A stretch of DNA of 52,243 nt, from positions 1 to 52,243 of the forward strand of contig NZ_CABVQC010000067.1 of NCBI RefSeq assembly GCF_902499175.1. Reading direction: 5' to 3'. Below are positions 7,633-15,427 of the stretch, one piece after another. Made by a program: the position numbers and the translations under genes. The first letter of the stretch is position 1. Each line of letters opens with the position of its first letter. Origin of the DNA: Burkholderia aenigmatica. GTDB taxonomy: Bacteria > Pseudomonadota > Gammaproteobacteria > Burkholderiales > Burkholderiaceae. The notes under the pieces were generated by a model, which did not search any database, had not been told where the DNA came from, and saw only the letters and a list, made by a program, of their open reading frames with translations.

Positions 7633-8402
7633 GATGCGGATTCCATGCAGTGCGGCTGCGGCTGCGGCTGCGGTGGCAACTGCATCGCCGCCGCACGAAA
7701 CGCGTCGATCGGCGACGACGCGAGATACGCGTGCATCTTCGCGACGAACGCGGGGGTAGCCGTGGCCGGTACGCGAGCGAGCCAGGCGAGCGCTTCGTCG
7801 ATGCGCCCGCGCTCGGCGAGCAGCCGCGCAAGGTTGAACTGGCCGCGGAAGTCGCCGGCCACGGCGGCGCGGCGATAGTGGTCGAACGCGGCGTCGGGGT
7901 CGACCGGGACGACCCAGCCATCCTCGTAGAAGCCGCCGATCAGGTTGATCGATTTCGCATGGCCGAGCGCGGCCGCGCGCTGGAACCAGTCGAGCGCATC
8001 GGCGCGGTTCTCGTCGACGCCGTTGCCGAGCGCGAGCGCCGTCGCGTAGTTGTACATGCCCCAGTCGAGCCCCGCCTGCGCGGCGAGCCGGTACCAGTAC
8101 ACGGCGACCGGTGCGCACGCGGCCGTGCCCCAGCCGAACTCGTAGCAGCGGCCGAGCATGTTCATCGCCATCGCGTGGCCGGCCCGCGCCGCGTGCCGGA
8201 ACCAGTTGAACGCGGCCGCCGGATCGTGCGCGACGCCATGCCCGTCGAGCAGGTACTGCCCGTAGACGGCCTGCGCATCGACGATGCCGTTGTCGGCCGC
8301 CGCCGCGACCCACGCGGCGGCACGCTCGGGCGGCCCGGCCAGGATGTCGGCGAACTCGCGCGGCGATACCGACGCGAGCGCCTTCAGCGACACGGCCTCC
8401 AT
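7629..8402 (-). CDS. Sel1-repeat (TPR-like) protein
   Basis: A 257-residue soluble protein built of Sel1-type helical repeats with the alternating A-x-x-W/Y-x-x-A-A pattern: AAFNWFRHAARAGH, VAVYWYRLAAQAG, DALDWFQRAAALGH and AAFDHYRRAAVAGD, each followed by a G-x-x-Y/N-L-A-type helix. Such repeats mediate protein contacts. It sits between the TonB-dependent receptor gene (3 bp gap) and piuC (4 bp overlap), a conserved neighbourhood in Burkholderia, so a role in the same iron-uptake unit is likely but unproven. The C-terminus has a PQPQPQP tract encoded by four TGCGGC-like hexamers (complement strand, 7651-7674), which may vary in length. There is no signal peptide. Confidence 0.88.
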   Translation of the reverse strand: MEAVSLKALASVSPREFADILAGPPERAAAWVAAAADNGIVDAQAVYGQYLLDGHGVAHDPAAAFNWFRHAARAGHAMAMNMLGRCYEFGWGTAACAPVAVYWYRLAAQAGLDWGMYNYATALALGNGVDENRADALDWFQRAAALGHAKSINLIGGFYEDGWVVPVDPDAAFDHYRRAAVAGDFRGQFNLARLLAERGRIDEALAWLARVPATATPAFVAKMHAYLASSPIDAFRAAAMQLPPQPQPQPHCMESAS

Positions 8403-8405
8403 CGA

Positions 8406-10649
8406 TCAGTAGCGCGCGTTCAGCGTGACGAACGCCGAGCGGCCCGGTGCGATCGACGCGTAGTGCGCCGGATACGCCTGGTCGAAGTAGGTGCGGTTGA
8501 ACAGGTTGTTCACGTTCAGCTGCAGGTCGAGCTTCTTGTTGATCCGGTACTGCGCCATCGCATCGAAGCGCCAGTACGACGGCACCGCGTGCTGGTTCGC
8601 GGTATCGCCGAACACCTGCGACATGTAGAACGCGCCGCCGCCGACGGTGAACTTCGGCGTCACGTCGTAGTTCGACCACATCGTGAAGCTGTGCTTCGGC
8701 GTGTTCGGGAACTGGTTGCCGTTGCTCGCCGTGTCCTTGCCGTTGTCGCGCAGTTCGCTCTTCATGTACGTATAGCCGCCGAACAGTTGCCACTGCTTCG
8801 TGATCTGGCCCGCGACGCCGAGTTCGAGCCCCTGCACGCGCTTGTTGCCGACCATCGCGTACTGGTTGTTCGGCAGCGTCACGCGTGCGTTCGTCGTGTC
8901 GATCTGGAACAGCGCGGCGGTCAGCGCGAGCTTGTCGTTCAGCACGTTCCACTTCGTGCCGAGCTCGATGCTGCGGTTCTTTTCCGGCGACAGCTGATCG
9001 GCGTTCGAGCCGACGCCGCCACGACCCGGCGTGAGCGACTGCGATTCGCTGCCTTCGCCGAGCAGCATGCCGGCCGGCGTCGACGACGTCGCGTACGACG
9101 CATAGATGCTGCCGTTCTGCGCCGGCTTGAACACGAGGCCGGCCTGCCAGTTCACGAGCGTGTCGTCACGCGTGGTGGTCTTGCCGCCGTTGGCCTTGGT
9201 GTCGGTGAAGCGGGTCGAGTAGTCGTCGATGCGCACGCCGCCGTTGACCTGCCAGCGCGGCGTGATCTCGATCGTGTCGAAGCCGTAGATCGACTTCGTC
9301 ACGGTGCGGGCATGCGAGTAGTCGTTGTTGCGCGTGATCGAGCCGGCCCACGGGTCGTTGGGATTCGGCGACCACAGGCTCGTGCAGTTGTAGCCCGACG
9401 CCGCGCCGATGCCGTTCTGGCAGATCTTGCCGTTCGCGGTGGCGACGTTGTACGTGTCGCGCTTGCCCCATTCACGTGACAGCTCGATGCCGGTCGTGAA
9501 GCTGTGCTTGAACGGGCCGGTGCGGAATTCGCCGAACAGCTCGGTCTGGTTCGCGATGCTGTTGATCGCGCTGTTGCGGGTGTTCGCGCGCCGCCAGACC
9601 TTGCCGTTGACCACGTTGCCCTGGCTGTCGTCTGGCTGCGTCCAGATGTAGTCCTGGGTGGACTCCGTGTAGCGCGTGGTGTTGCGGATCGTCAGCGACG
9701 ACGTGATGTCGTGCTCGATCTTGAGCGTGCTGATGTCCGACGTCGTCTTGCGGAAATCGCGGTTGATCAGCCCGTAGAAGTTGTGGCGGTCGACGGGCGC
9801 CGGGCCGTCGGTGGCGACGCCCTTCGGGAGGTTGAAGCCGTAGTAGTACGGGATGCCGCCGTCGGGCAGGTCGTCGGTGGACAGGTGGTAGTAGCTCGCG
9901 ACGACGCGCGTCGACGTGCCGAGGCCGAACGCGATCGACGGCGCGACGCCCCAGCGCTCGTTGTTCACCGCGTCGCGGCCGGCCACGTCGTTGTTGTGGC
10001 TCATCAGGTTCAGGCGGAACGCGGCGTGATCGGCGAACTGCCAGTTGCCGTCGGCCGTGAAGCGGCGATAGCGGTCGGTGCCGAGGCCCGCGCTCGCGGC
10101 GGCGGTGGTGCCGAGGTGCGGGGCCTTCGTGATCAGGTTGATGCTGCCGCCCGCGCCGCCGCGACCGCCGTACGCGCCGTCGGAACCCTTGGTGATCTCG
10201 ATGCGCTCGGTGTTGAAGATCTCGCGCGTCGTGGCGCCCGTGTCGCGCATGCCGTCGACGAACATGCTGCCCTGCGTGTCGTAGCCGCGGATGAACGGAC
10301 GATCGCCGAGCGGGTTGCCGCCTTCGCCGGCGCCGAACGTGATGCCGGGCACGGTGCGCAGCGCTTCCGTCAGCGTCGACGCGCCGCTGTTCTGGATCAG
10401 TTCCTGCGGGATCACGGTGACGGATTTCGGCGTGTCGACGAGCGGTGCGGTGAATTTCGCGGAAGCGGAGAAGTCGGCCTTGTAGCTGTGCTCGGCCTTG
10501 CCCTGGATCTCGATCGGCGCGAGATGGCCTTCGGTGCTCGCCGGGGCGGGCGGCGGCGTGCCGTCCGCCGCGAATGCCGGACTCGCGGCGAGCACGCTGC
10601 ACAGGGTGGTGAATTTGCCGAGCTTCAGCTCGTCGGAACGTGACTTCAT
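8406..10649 (-). CDS. TonB-dependent catecholate-siderophore receptor (Fiu/PiuA-like)
   Basis: A 747-residue outer-membrane receptor. The signal peptide ends at ASPAFA-AD (about residue 28). The plug domain contains TPKSVTVIPQELIQNSGAST and LTEALRTVPGITFGAGEGG, then the RPFIRGYD and FVDGMRD segments. The rest is a beta-barrel ending in an aromatic residue (VTLNARY). These are features of the Fiu/CirA/PiuA siderophore group, which imports Fe(III)-catecholates through TonB energy. The downstream Sel1 and piuC genes support iron import. An iron box-like sequence lies about 115 bp upstream. The start ATG at 10649 gives a signal peptide with a slightly long polar N-terminus (MKSRSDELKLGKFTT). Confidence 0.93.
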   Translation of the reverse strand: MKSRSDELKLGKFTTLCSVLAASPAFAADGTPPPAPASTEGHLAPIEIQGKAEHSYKADFSASAKFTAPLVDTPKSVTVIPQELIQNSGASTLTEALRTVPGITFGAGEGGNPLGDRPFIRGYDTQGSMFVDGMRDTGATTREIFNTERIEITKGSDGAYGGRGGAGGSINLITKAPHLGTTAAASAGLGTDRYRRFTADGNWQFADHAAFRLNLMSHNNDVAGRDAVNNERWGVAPSIAFGLGTSTRVVASYYHLSTDDLPDGGIPYYYGFNLPKGVATDGPAPVDRHNFYGLINRDFRKTTSDISTLKIEHDITSSLTIRNTTRYTESTQDYIWTQPDDSQGNVVNGKVWRRANTRNSAINSIANQTELFGEFRTGPFKHSFTTGIELSREWGKRDTYNVATANGKICQNGIGAASGYNCTSLWSPNPNDPWAGSITRNNDYSHARTVTKSIYGFDTIEITPRWQVNGGVRIDDYSTRFTDTKANGGKTTTRDDTLVNWQAGLVFKPAQNGSIYASYATSSTPAGMLLGEGSESQSLTPGRGGVGSNADQLSPEKNRSIELGTKWNVLNDKLALTAALFQIDTTNARVTLPNNQYAMVGNKRVQGLELGVAGQITKQWQLFGGYTYMKSELRDNGKDTASNGNQFPNTPKHSFTMWSNYDVTPKFTVGGGAFYMSQVFGDTANQHAVPSYWRFDAMAQYRINKKLDLQLNVNNLFNRTYFDQAYPAHYASIAPGRSAFVTLNARY

Positions 10650-10971
10650 GGTGCGCTTCGACCTCGCGGTGTGGCCCCGGGGCGGTGCGCTGCGGAAATG
10701 TGCATGCCGCCGGGAATTATTACGATTTGTTTTCAGGCGGCATTCTATGTAATTTTTAGTTAAATGAGAAGCGTTCTTGTTCGCGTTTGTTGGGAAATTG
10801 TTGAGGAATGTTGCGGGGTGGTTGCGCGGTCGACGGGGCGGTGGCGGATGGCCGAAAGGCCAGGTGGGACGGGCTTGCCGGGCGGGTTAGAGTGGTGCTG
10901 TCGCGGATCACCCGCCATGACATCAAGGTGCTAATATGACTGCATTGAAAGCAAATGTGGTGAGGTGCATC
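10650..10971. other. Divergent intergenic region, iron receptor / FitA
   Basis: About 320 bp without a gene. The part nearest the receptor is AT-rich (10720-10810) and contains the Fur-box-like sequence listed separately. The right half is GC-rich and shows nothing recognisable apart from the fitA ribosome site. Confidence 0.6.
10762..10781 (-). promoter_or_regulatory. Putative Fur box of the iron-receptor operon
   Basis: AAATGAGAAGCGTTCTTGTT contains the imperfect inverted repeat TGAGAA-GCG-TTCTTG and roughly matches the Fur consensus (about 11 of 19 positions by eye). It is placed in the AT-rich region upstream of the TonB-dependent receptor gene. Iron-dependent repression is the expected regulation for this family. 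Confidence 0.4.
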
Positions 10972-11211
10972 ATGCCCGTGATTACCGTTCGAAATCTGCC
11001 CGATGAAGTGCACCGTGCGCTCCGGATTCGCGCGGCCCAGCATGGGCGCAGCACCGAAGCCGAGGTGCGAGACATCCTCGAGCAGGCCGTTTTGCCGGGT
11101 GGCCGGCTCAAGCTGGGGACGCTACTGGCGGAAATCGGACGGGACGCGGGCGGCGTCGATTTCGACGTTCAGCGCGACAAGACGCTAACCGACCCGATGA
11201 GCTTCGAATGA
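10972..11211 (+). CDS. fitA: FitA/VapB-type ribbon-helix-helix antitoxin
   Basis: A 79-residue protein with an N-terminal ribbon-helix-helix DNA-binding domain: MPVITVRNLPDEVHRALRIR, then AAQHGRSTEAEVRDILEQAV. This sequence is characteristic of FitA-like antitoxins of the VapBC/FitAB group. The tail (FDVQRDKTLTDPMSFE) would bind the PIN toxin. ATG at 10972 is chosen over the ATG at 10936 because it begins exactly at the family start and is preceded by GAGGTG. The stop overlaps the toxin start by 4 bp (ATGA). Confidence 0.88.
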   Translation: MPVITVRNLPDEVHRALRIRAAQHGRSTEAEVRDILEQAVLPGGRLKLGTLLAEIGRDAGGVDFDVQRDKTLTDPMSFE

Positions 11212-11627
11212 TCCTTGTTGATACGAACGTGATGTCCGAACCGCTGCGGCGCGAGCCGAGTTCGGCCGTGATCGAGTGGCTCGATGCCCAGAACGTCGAA
11301 ACGCTGTTTCTTGCTGCGATCAGCCTTGCCGAAATGCGCTTCGGTGTGGCGGCGTTACCGGAAGGGCGCAGGCGCGACTGGCTTCACCAAAGCATCGAGC
11401 AGCGTGTCGTGCCGCTGTTTCGCGGTCGAATCGTGCCATTCGACGATGCAGCGAGCAAAGCGTATGCAGGTATTCGCGCGCGGGCCCGTGCCGCGGGCAC
11501 CGCGATCGCGCCCGCCGACTGCTTTATCGCCGCGACGGCCGAGGCGAACGGACTCATCATTGCGACACGCGACGTCGCGCCATTCGAGGCGGTCGGCCTG
11601 CGGGTGATCGATCCGTGGGCGTCCTAG
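11208..11627 (+). CDS. fitB: PIN-domain toxin, FitB family
   Basis: A 139-residue PIN-domain ribonuclease. It starts MILVDTNVMSEPLRREPS with the first catalytic Asp (D5). AAISLAEMRFGVAALPEGRR carries the conserved Glu, and APADCFIAATAEANGL the third acidic residue; LIIATRDVAPFE has the fourth. The FitB-specific features are the VMSEP motif and the conserved C-terminal INPW-like ending (here VIDPWAS). It is coupled to fitA by a 4-bp overlap. This is the second PIN toxin within 5 kb, on the other side of the iron-uptake operon. Confidence 0.9.
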   Translation: MILVDTNVMSEPLRREPSSAVIEWLDAQNVETLFLAAISLAEMRFGVAALPEGRRRDWLHQSIEQRVVPLFRGRIVPFDDAASKAYAGIRARARAAGTAIAPADCFIAATAEANGLIIATRDVAPFEAVGLRVIDPWAS

Positions 11628-11664
11628 GCGCCGATTGCGCACCCGTTCACCGCGCGCAAAAAAT

Positions 11665-11693
11665 AAAGCGCGTCGGGTAACCCGGTGCGCTTT
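11665..11693. terminator. Bidirectional terminator between fitB and the ATCase gene
   Basis: AAAGCGCGTCGGG (11665-11677) pairs with CCCGGTGCGCTTT (11681-11693) with one mismatched pair and a TAA loop. It lies between convergent genes. The A-run on the left and T-run on the right allow termination on both strands. Confidence 0.75.
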
Positions 11694-11740
11694 CTGTTGA
11701 ACGTAGGGGCGCCTGACTGGCGCGCCCCCGCAGTTCCTGC

Positions 11741-13036
11741 TCAATCCACCCCGTGAAACACCGCGTCCTCCGGCCCGAGATATGCCGGCGGGCGCCACGT
11801 CGCGTCGCGCATCGAATGCTGGACGAGGTTCTCCACACCGAGCAGTACCGCGAAGATCGCCATCCGCACCGGAATGCCGTTGTCGGTCTGGCGGAAGATC
11901 GCGAGGCGCGGGTCGCGGTTCAGGTCGACCGACAGGTCGTTCGCGCCGGGCCGGCTGTCACGCGGCAGCGGGTGCATGATCAGCGTGTCGGGTTTGCATA
12001 CCGAGTCGACGAGCGCCTGGTTGATCTGGAAATCCGGCGTGTAGCCTTCGAACGACTCGTCGGTGAAGCGTTCCTTCTGGATCCGCGTCGCGTAGACGAC
12101 GTCCGCGCCGCGCAGCCCGGCCGCGAGGTCGGTCGTCTGCTCGATCACATGGCCGTTCGTGGCGATCTGGTCGACGATGTAAGCCGGCATCTCGAGCGTC
12201 GGCGGCGACACGAGCGTGAACTTGAGCCCGCGGTACAGCGCGAGCAGCTTGACGAGCGAGTGCACGGTGCGGCCGTACTTGAGGTCGCCGACCAGCGCGA
12301 TGTGCGCGCCGTCGACGATCTTGCCGAGCCGCGAGAACTCGCGCTGGATCGTATAGAGATCGAGCAGCGCCTGGCTCGGGTGCTCGCCGGGGCCGTCGCC
12401 ACCATTGATCACGGGCAGGTTGGTCGCACGCGCGAACTCGGCCACCGAGCCTTTCTCCGGATGGCGGATCACGAGCGCGTCGACGTAGCCGGCCATCACG
12501 CGGCTCGTGTCGTAGATCGATTCGCCCTTGGCCATCGACGAGAACGTGAAGCCCGTCGTGTCGCACACCGAGCCGCCGAGCCGGCAGAAGGCGGCACCGA
12601 ACGACACGCGCGTACGCGTGCTGGCCTCGAAGAACAGGTTGCCAAGCACCGCGCCCTCCAGCACGCGCGAGATCTTGTGGCGGCGCGCGATCGGCTGCAT
12701 CACGTCGGCCACGCGGAACAGCGCCTCGACCGAATCCCGCGAGAACTGGTCGACCGAGATCAATTGCGGCTTGCCTTCGAACAGGAACTGCTTCGAGAGC
12801 CCTTGTTTGTCTACGCTTTGCGTATAGTCCCCGCCATCCGGTGCCGAGCGCTCGACGATTTCCGACACGAAGCGCTCGACGATCTCGGGCATCCCGCGCG
12901 ATTCCTGCGAATCGTCGGGCAACAGCCAGGTGTCCAGCGCGCGCCGGCTGACACCGATACGATTGGCGAACGCTTCGCGGGTCATGTTGAGGCGGCGCAT
13001 CGCGTCGCGAAGGAAGGCTTGCTGGGGAACGGTCAT
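11741..13036 (-). CDS. pyrB: Aspartate carbamoyltransferase with N-terminal helix-turn-helix domain
   Basis: A 431-residue protein in two parts. Residues about 5-60 look like an XRE/phage-type helix-turn-helix: AMRRLNMTREAFANRIGVSR, then RALDTWLLPDDSQESRGMPE. Residues about 80-405 are a complete ATCase catalytic chain of the E. coli type: FFEASTRTRVSF (carbamoyl-phosphate loop, STRTR 139-143), SSMAKGES (active-site loop Lys), GDGPGEHPSQALLD, VGDLKYGRTVHSL and MHPLPRD (355-360). ATCase condenses carbamoyl phosphate with aspartate in the first committed step of pyrimidine synthesis. No pyrI or pyrC is adjacent. The catalytic chain is normally about 310 residues, so the extra N-terminus is real and starts with a good ribosome site (AGGAGCCGCCG). 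The promoter palindrome suggests that the protein regulates its own gene. It may be a second ATCase beside a housekeeping copy. Confidence 0.9.
   Translation of the reverse strand: MTVPQQAFLRDAMRRLNMTREAFANRIGVSRRALDTWLLPDDSQESRGMPEIVERFVSEIVERSAPDGGDYTQSVDKQGLSKQFLFEGKPQLISVDQFSRDSVEALFRVADVMQPIARRHKISRVLEGAVLGNLFFEASTRTRVSFGAAFCRLGGSVCDTTGFTFSSMAKGESIYDTSRVMAGYVDALVIRHPEKGSVAEFARATNLPVINGGDGPGEHPSQALLDLYTIQREFSRLGKIVDGAHIALVGDLKYGRTVHSLVKLLALYRGLKFTLVSPPTLEMPAYIVDQIATNGHVIEQTTDLAAGLRGADVVYATRIQKERFTDESFEGYTPDFQINQALVDSVCKPDTLIMHPLPRDSRPGANDLSVDLNRDPRLAIFRQTDNGIPVRMAIFAVLLGVENLVQHSMRDATWRPPAYLGPEDAVFHGVD
12811..12827. promoter_or_regulatory. Internal copy of the ATCase operator-like sequence
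   Basis: CTACGC-TTT-GCGTATAG inside the coding sequence, at the linker between the HTH and catalytic domains (codons near 71-76). It shares TACGC-N3-GCGTA and the GCGTATA half-site with the promoter palindrome at 13055-13075. It could be a second binding site for looping or roadblock repression; this is inference. Confidence 0.35.
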
Positions 13037-13054
13037 CGGCGGCTCCTGACAGAA

Positions 13055-13098
13055 AATATACGCGGTGCGTATATTAGATCGTGGCGCGTTGAAGTCAA
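13055..13098 (-). promoter_or_regulatory. ATCase promoter with perfect 21-bp operator palindrome
   Basis: On the minus strand a -35 TTGACT (13093-13098) is separated by 16 bp from a -10 TAATAT (13071-13076). The perfect inverted repeat AATATACGC-N3-GCGTATATT (13055-13075) overlaps the -10 and the expected start site and ends 18 bp before the start codon. The layout is that of a repressor operator, most simply for the HTH domain of the encoded protein. Confidence 0.6.
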
Positions 13099-13269
13099 GG
13101 AAAATCTGCGCGACCCGGCTGGGTGGCCCGTGTGACAGGCGGCGGGTTCGTACTGGCGTGCGGCGGCTGTCTCCGTATAATCAGGTCAGGCCCCGTGCCC
13201 GGCATCTTGCCGGGCACCACGCCACACATGATTCGCCCGTCGGGCTTGATGATTCGAAGGAGAATGGGA

Positions 13270-13404
13270 ATGACGCGTACGATTGCTGCAATGCTGCTGG
13301 TGGTGACCGCCGCGCTTGCCGGTTGCAACACGGTGGCCGGCATGGGGCAGGACATTTCGAAGGGCGGCCAGGCGATCAGCGATACGGCTGAAAAGGCCAA
13401 GTAA
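13270..13404 (+). CDS. Entericidin A/B-family lipoprotein
   Basis: A 44-residue lipoprotein, MTRTIAAMLLVVTAALAGCN then TVAGMGQDISKGGQAISDTA. The lipobox is LAGC with lipidated Cys19. The mature part, VAGMGQDISKGGQAI, is the conserved entericidin core. Entericidins are small envelope lipoproteins; in E. coli they form an antidote/toxin pair, but a single copy is common in beta-proteobacteria. The ATG at 13270 is preferred over 13264 because AAGGAG lies 7 bases before it. It is a single-gene unit ended by a strong terminator. Confidence 0.88.
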   Translation: MTRTIAAMLLVVTAALAGCNTVAGMGQDISKGGQAISDTAEKAK

Positions 13405-13430
13405 GCCGACTGGTTCAGGAATACAGAAAG

Positions 13431-13474
13431 CGCCGGGCCGTCCCGCGATCGCGGGGCGGCCCGGCGTTTTTTTT
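13431..13474 (+). terminator. Strong Rho-independent terminator after the entericidin gene
   Basis: CGCCGGGCCGTCCCGCGA pairs with TCGCGGGGCGGCCCGGCG (nearly perfect 18-bp stem) and is followed by eight T residues (13467-13474). Confidence 0.92.
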
Positions 13475-13500
13475 GCGTCTGATGTCCGATGCCAGTGGCG

Positions 13501-14073
13501 TCAGGCGTGCTCGACGAACGCGTAGCGGCCTTCGACCTTGCGCGGCGTGAACCCGCCGTAGTCGGGGAACATCCGGTTGCGGACGAACCAGACATAGCCC
13601 ACCAGCAGGACCGTGACCACGAGGCTCGGCAGCGCGGTCGACGGACTGCGTCCGAGCTCGGCGATGGTCTTCGGCACCTGCACCAGCGACAACAGGATGA
13701 ACGCGTGATAGGCGCCGACGCGATGCGTCGCGAAGCCCCAGATGAACAGCAGCGACAGCAGTACGTTCAGCGCGAGCAACAGCATGACGAGGCCATTGCC
13801 GAGCGCGCCCGAGACGCCGAGGTCGCCGCCGGATTGGGCGACGCCATAAGCGAACGTCAGGCCGTTCGCGAGCTGGACGACAGCGAGTGCGACCAGGATC
13901 CGGACGTGCACCTTGTTCTTGCGGCAGCGTTCGGGATCGGGGCGCGACGCAATCAGGCCGGCGAGCACACGATCGTCGAGCCCTTGTCCGGACAGATCGG
14001 CCAGGACGTCGGCCTTCCTCGTTCCAGCGGACATCAGCACCGCGATTCTTGTTTTGGCTTCCTTCCTGTTCAT
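13501..14073 (-). CDS. Four-helix membrane protein, function unknown
   Basis: A 190-residue protein starting MNRKEAKTRIAVLMSAGTRK. Its N-terminal cytoplasmic part (about 60 residues) contains ADVLADLSGQGLDDRVLAGLIA, which resembles a small helical regulatory segment. Four hydrophobic helices follow: HVRILVALAVVQLANGLTFA, GLVMLLLALNVLLSLLFIWG, AFILLSLVQVPKTIAEL, and LPSLVVTVLLVGYVWFV. It ends with a short polar tail. I do not recognise the family. The ATG at 14073 is chosen because the 33 upstream in-frame residues look like non-coding translation. It is convergent with the entericidin gene. Confidence 0.7.
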   Translation of the reverse strand: MNRKEAKTRIAVLMSAGTRKADVLADLSGQGLDDRVLAGLIASRPDPERCRKNKVHVRILVALAVVQLANGLTFAYGVAQSGGDLGVSGALGNGLVMLLLALNVLLSLLFIWGFATHRVGAYHAFILLSLVQVPKTIAELGRSPSTALPSLVVTVLLVGYVWFVRNRMFPDYGGFTPRKVEGRYAFVEHA

Positions 14074-14262
14074 TGCGCGGCGGTGTGTCGTTCGATGGTC
14101 GTCAAAGGTCCCGGTCACGCGAATATTGCATCTCGCCGGGTGCCACGCAACGGTTTTGCGGCGCGCGGACACATTCCTACAATCGCCTGCGGCGGCGCGG
14201 GAACGCGGCGGAGCGACAGGGCCGAACGATCTCCCATGTTGAGATGACGCGACGAACGCCGA

Positions 14263-15222
14263 TCAGTCGGTCGCGGTTGGTGCGGGGCGGGCTGGCCGTA
14301 CCGGCTTCGCCGGCCGCGCATCGCGTGCCTGAGCGGGCGGTTCGCGCCGCCGTGTTGCGCCGACGGCCATGCCCGCGACGACGAGCGCGATGCCCGCGAC
14401 CCGCGTGCCGTTGAGCGTTTCGCCGAACAGCGCGACTGCGAACAGCACGGCGGAGACCGGCGCGACCGCCGTGAACAGCGCGGCCTCGGTGCCGCTCGTG
14501 CGCGCCGAACCCGCATACCAGCACAGGTAGCCGAGCACGGTCGGCACCAGTGCGTAGTAGGCGATCGCCGATACGGCGCCGACGGTCCAGCCGGTCGCTA
14601 CCGCGCGCCATTCGAACGCGGCCGGCACGAGTGCGAGCACGAAGCCGAGGCCCGACATCGCGGTGGACAGCGCCAGCGGCGGCAAGGGTGCGGCAAGCCG
14701 CCGGTTGAGCAGGATGAAGACGGCTTCGCACGCGACGGCGGTCAGCACCAGCGCATCGCCGGCCAGCGTGCGGAGCGACGGCAACGCTTGGCCGGGCGCG
14801 AACGTGACGAACAGCACGCCGGCCGTGGCGAGCGCAGCGGCCAGCCAGTCGCGCGGTGTCTGACGCTCGCGCAGTACGACGGCCGCGATCAGCGTCGACA
14901 TCGCGGGCAGCGTACCGAGCATCACGCCCGCATCGAGCGGCGATGACAGCTTCGTGCCGCAGATCAGCAGCACCGTATAACCGACGCCGCCCGCCGCCGC
15001 CTGGATGACGAGCAGCACGGCGTCGCGTGTGGAGATGCGTGGCCAGCGCATGCGCTGCGCGCGCATCAGCGCGAACAGCAGCGGTGTCGCGATCAGGAAG
15101 CGCAGCGCCGTGGCCGCGAACGGCGGCAGGCCGCCTGCCGCGAGACGGCTCGCGATGACGGTGCTGCCGACGCCCGCCATCGCGGCGGCGAGATAGAGAT
15201 AGCCAATCAGTCGTGTCTTCAT
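14263..15222 (-). CDS. EamA-family (DMT superfamily) transporter
   Basis: About 319 residues with ten predicted transmembrane helices in two EamA repeats. The first repeat begins MKTRLIGYLYLAAAMAGVGS and contains GLPPFAATALRFLIATPLLF. The second repeat covers GDALVLTAVACEAVFILLNR and onward to GWTVGAVSAIAYYALVPTVL and FTAVAPVSAVLFAVALFGE, the conserved helix-9 motif. The family exports amino acids or other metabolites; the substrate cannot be read from sequence. An upstream in-frame ATG (15231, MRRMK) is an alternative. The gene lies downstream of an AraC regulator on the same strand, which might control it. Confidence 0.85.
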   Translation of the reverse strand: MKTRLIGYLYLAAAMAGVGSTVIASRLAAGGLPPFAATALRFLIATPLLFALMRAQRMRWPRISTRDAVLLVIQAAAGGVGYTVLLICGTKLSSPLDAGVMLGTLPAMSTLIAAVVLRERQTPRDWLAAALATAGVLFVTFAPGQALPSLRTLAGDALVLTAVACEAVFILLNRRLAAPLPPLALSTAMSGLGFVLALVPAAFEWRAVATGWTVGAVSAIAYYALVPTVLGYLCWYAGSARTSGTEAALFTAVAPVSAVLFAVALFGETLNGTRVAGIALVVAGMAVGATRRREPPAQARDARPAKPVRPARPAPTATD

Positions 15223-15427
15223 GCGCCGCATCGTCGCGCACGGCGGCAGCGTGCGTCTTGAACGAAATTGCAGCACACGCGGGCGTGTCGAATGCGGCGC
15301 ACGGGATTCGGCATGCGTGCGCCACGGGCATCGGCTGCCACCGCTGCGGTTATGTGTTACTGCGGTCGCAGTGGCCGTGCCGTCGACGGCGGTTTGCCTG
15401 GTGGCCTCGCGCGGGAGGACGGCGGCG

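Noticed and set aside
7650..9479. Long plus-strand frame opposite the Sel1 and TonB-receptor genes
   Set aside because: Antisense shadow with Arg/Val/Ala-rich translation and no domain.
13431..13474. Small RNA gene ending at the strong hairpin
   Set aside because: The hairpin directly follows the entericidin gene and is explained as its terminator; no separate promoter is visible.
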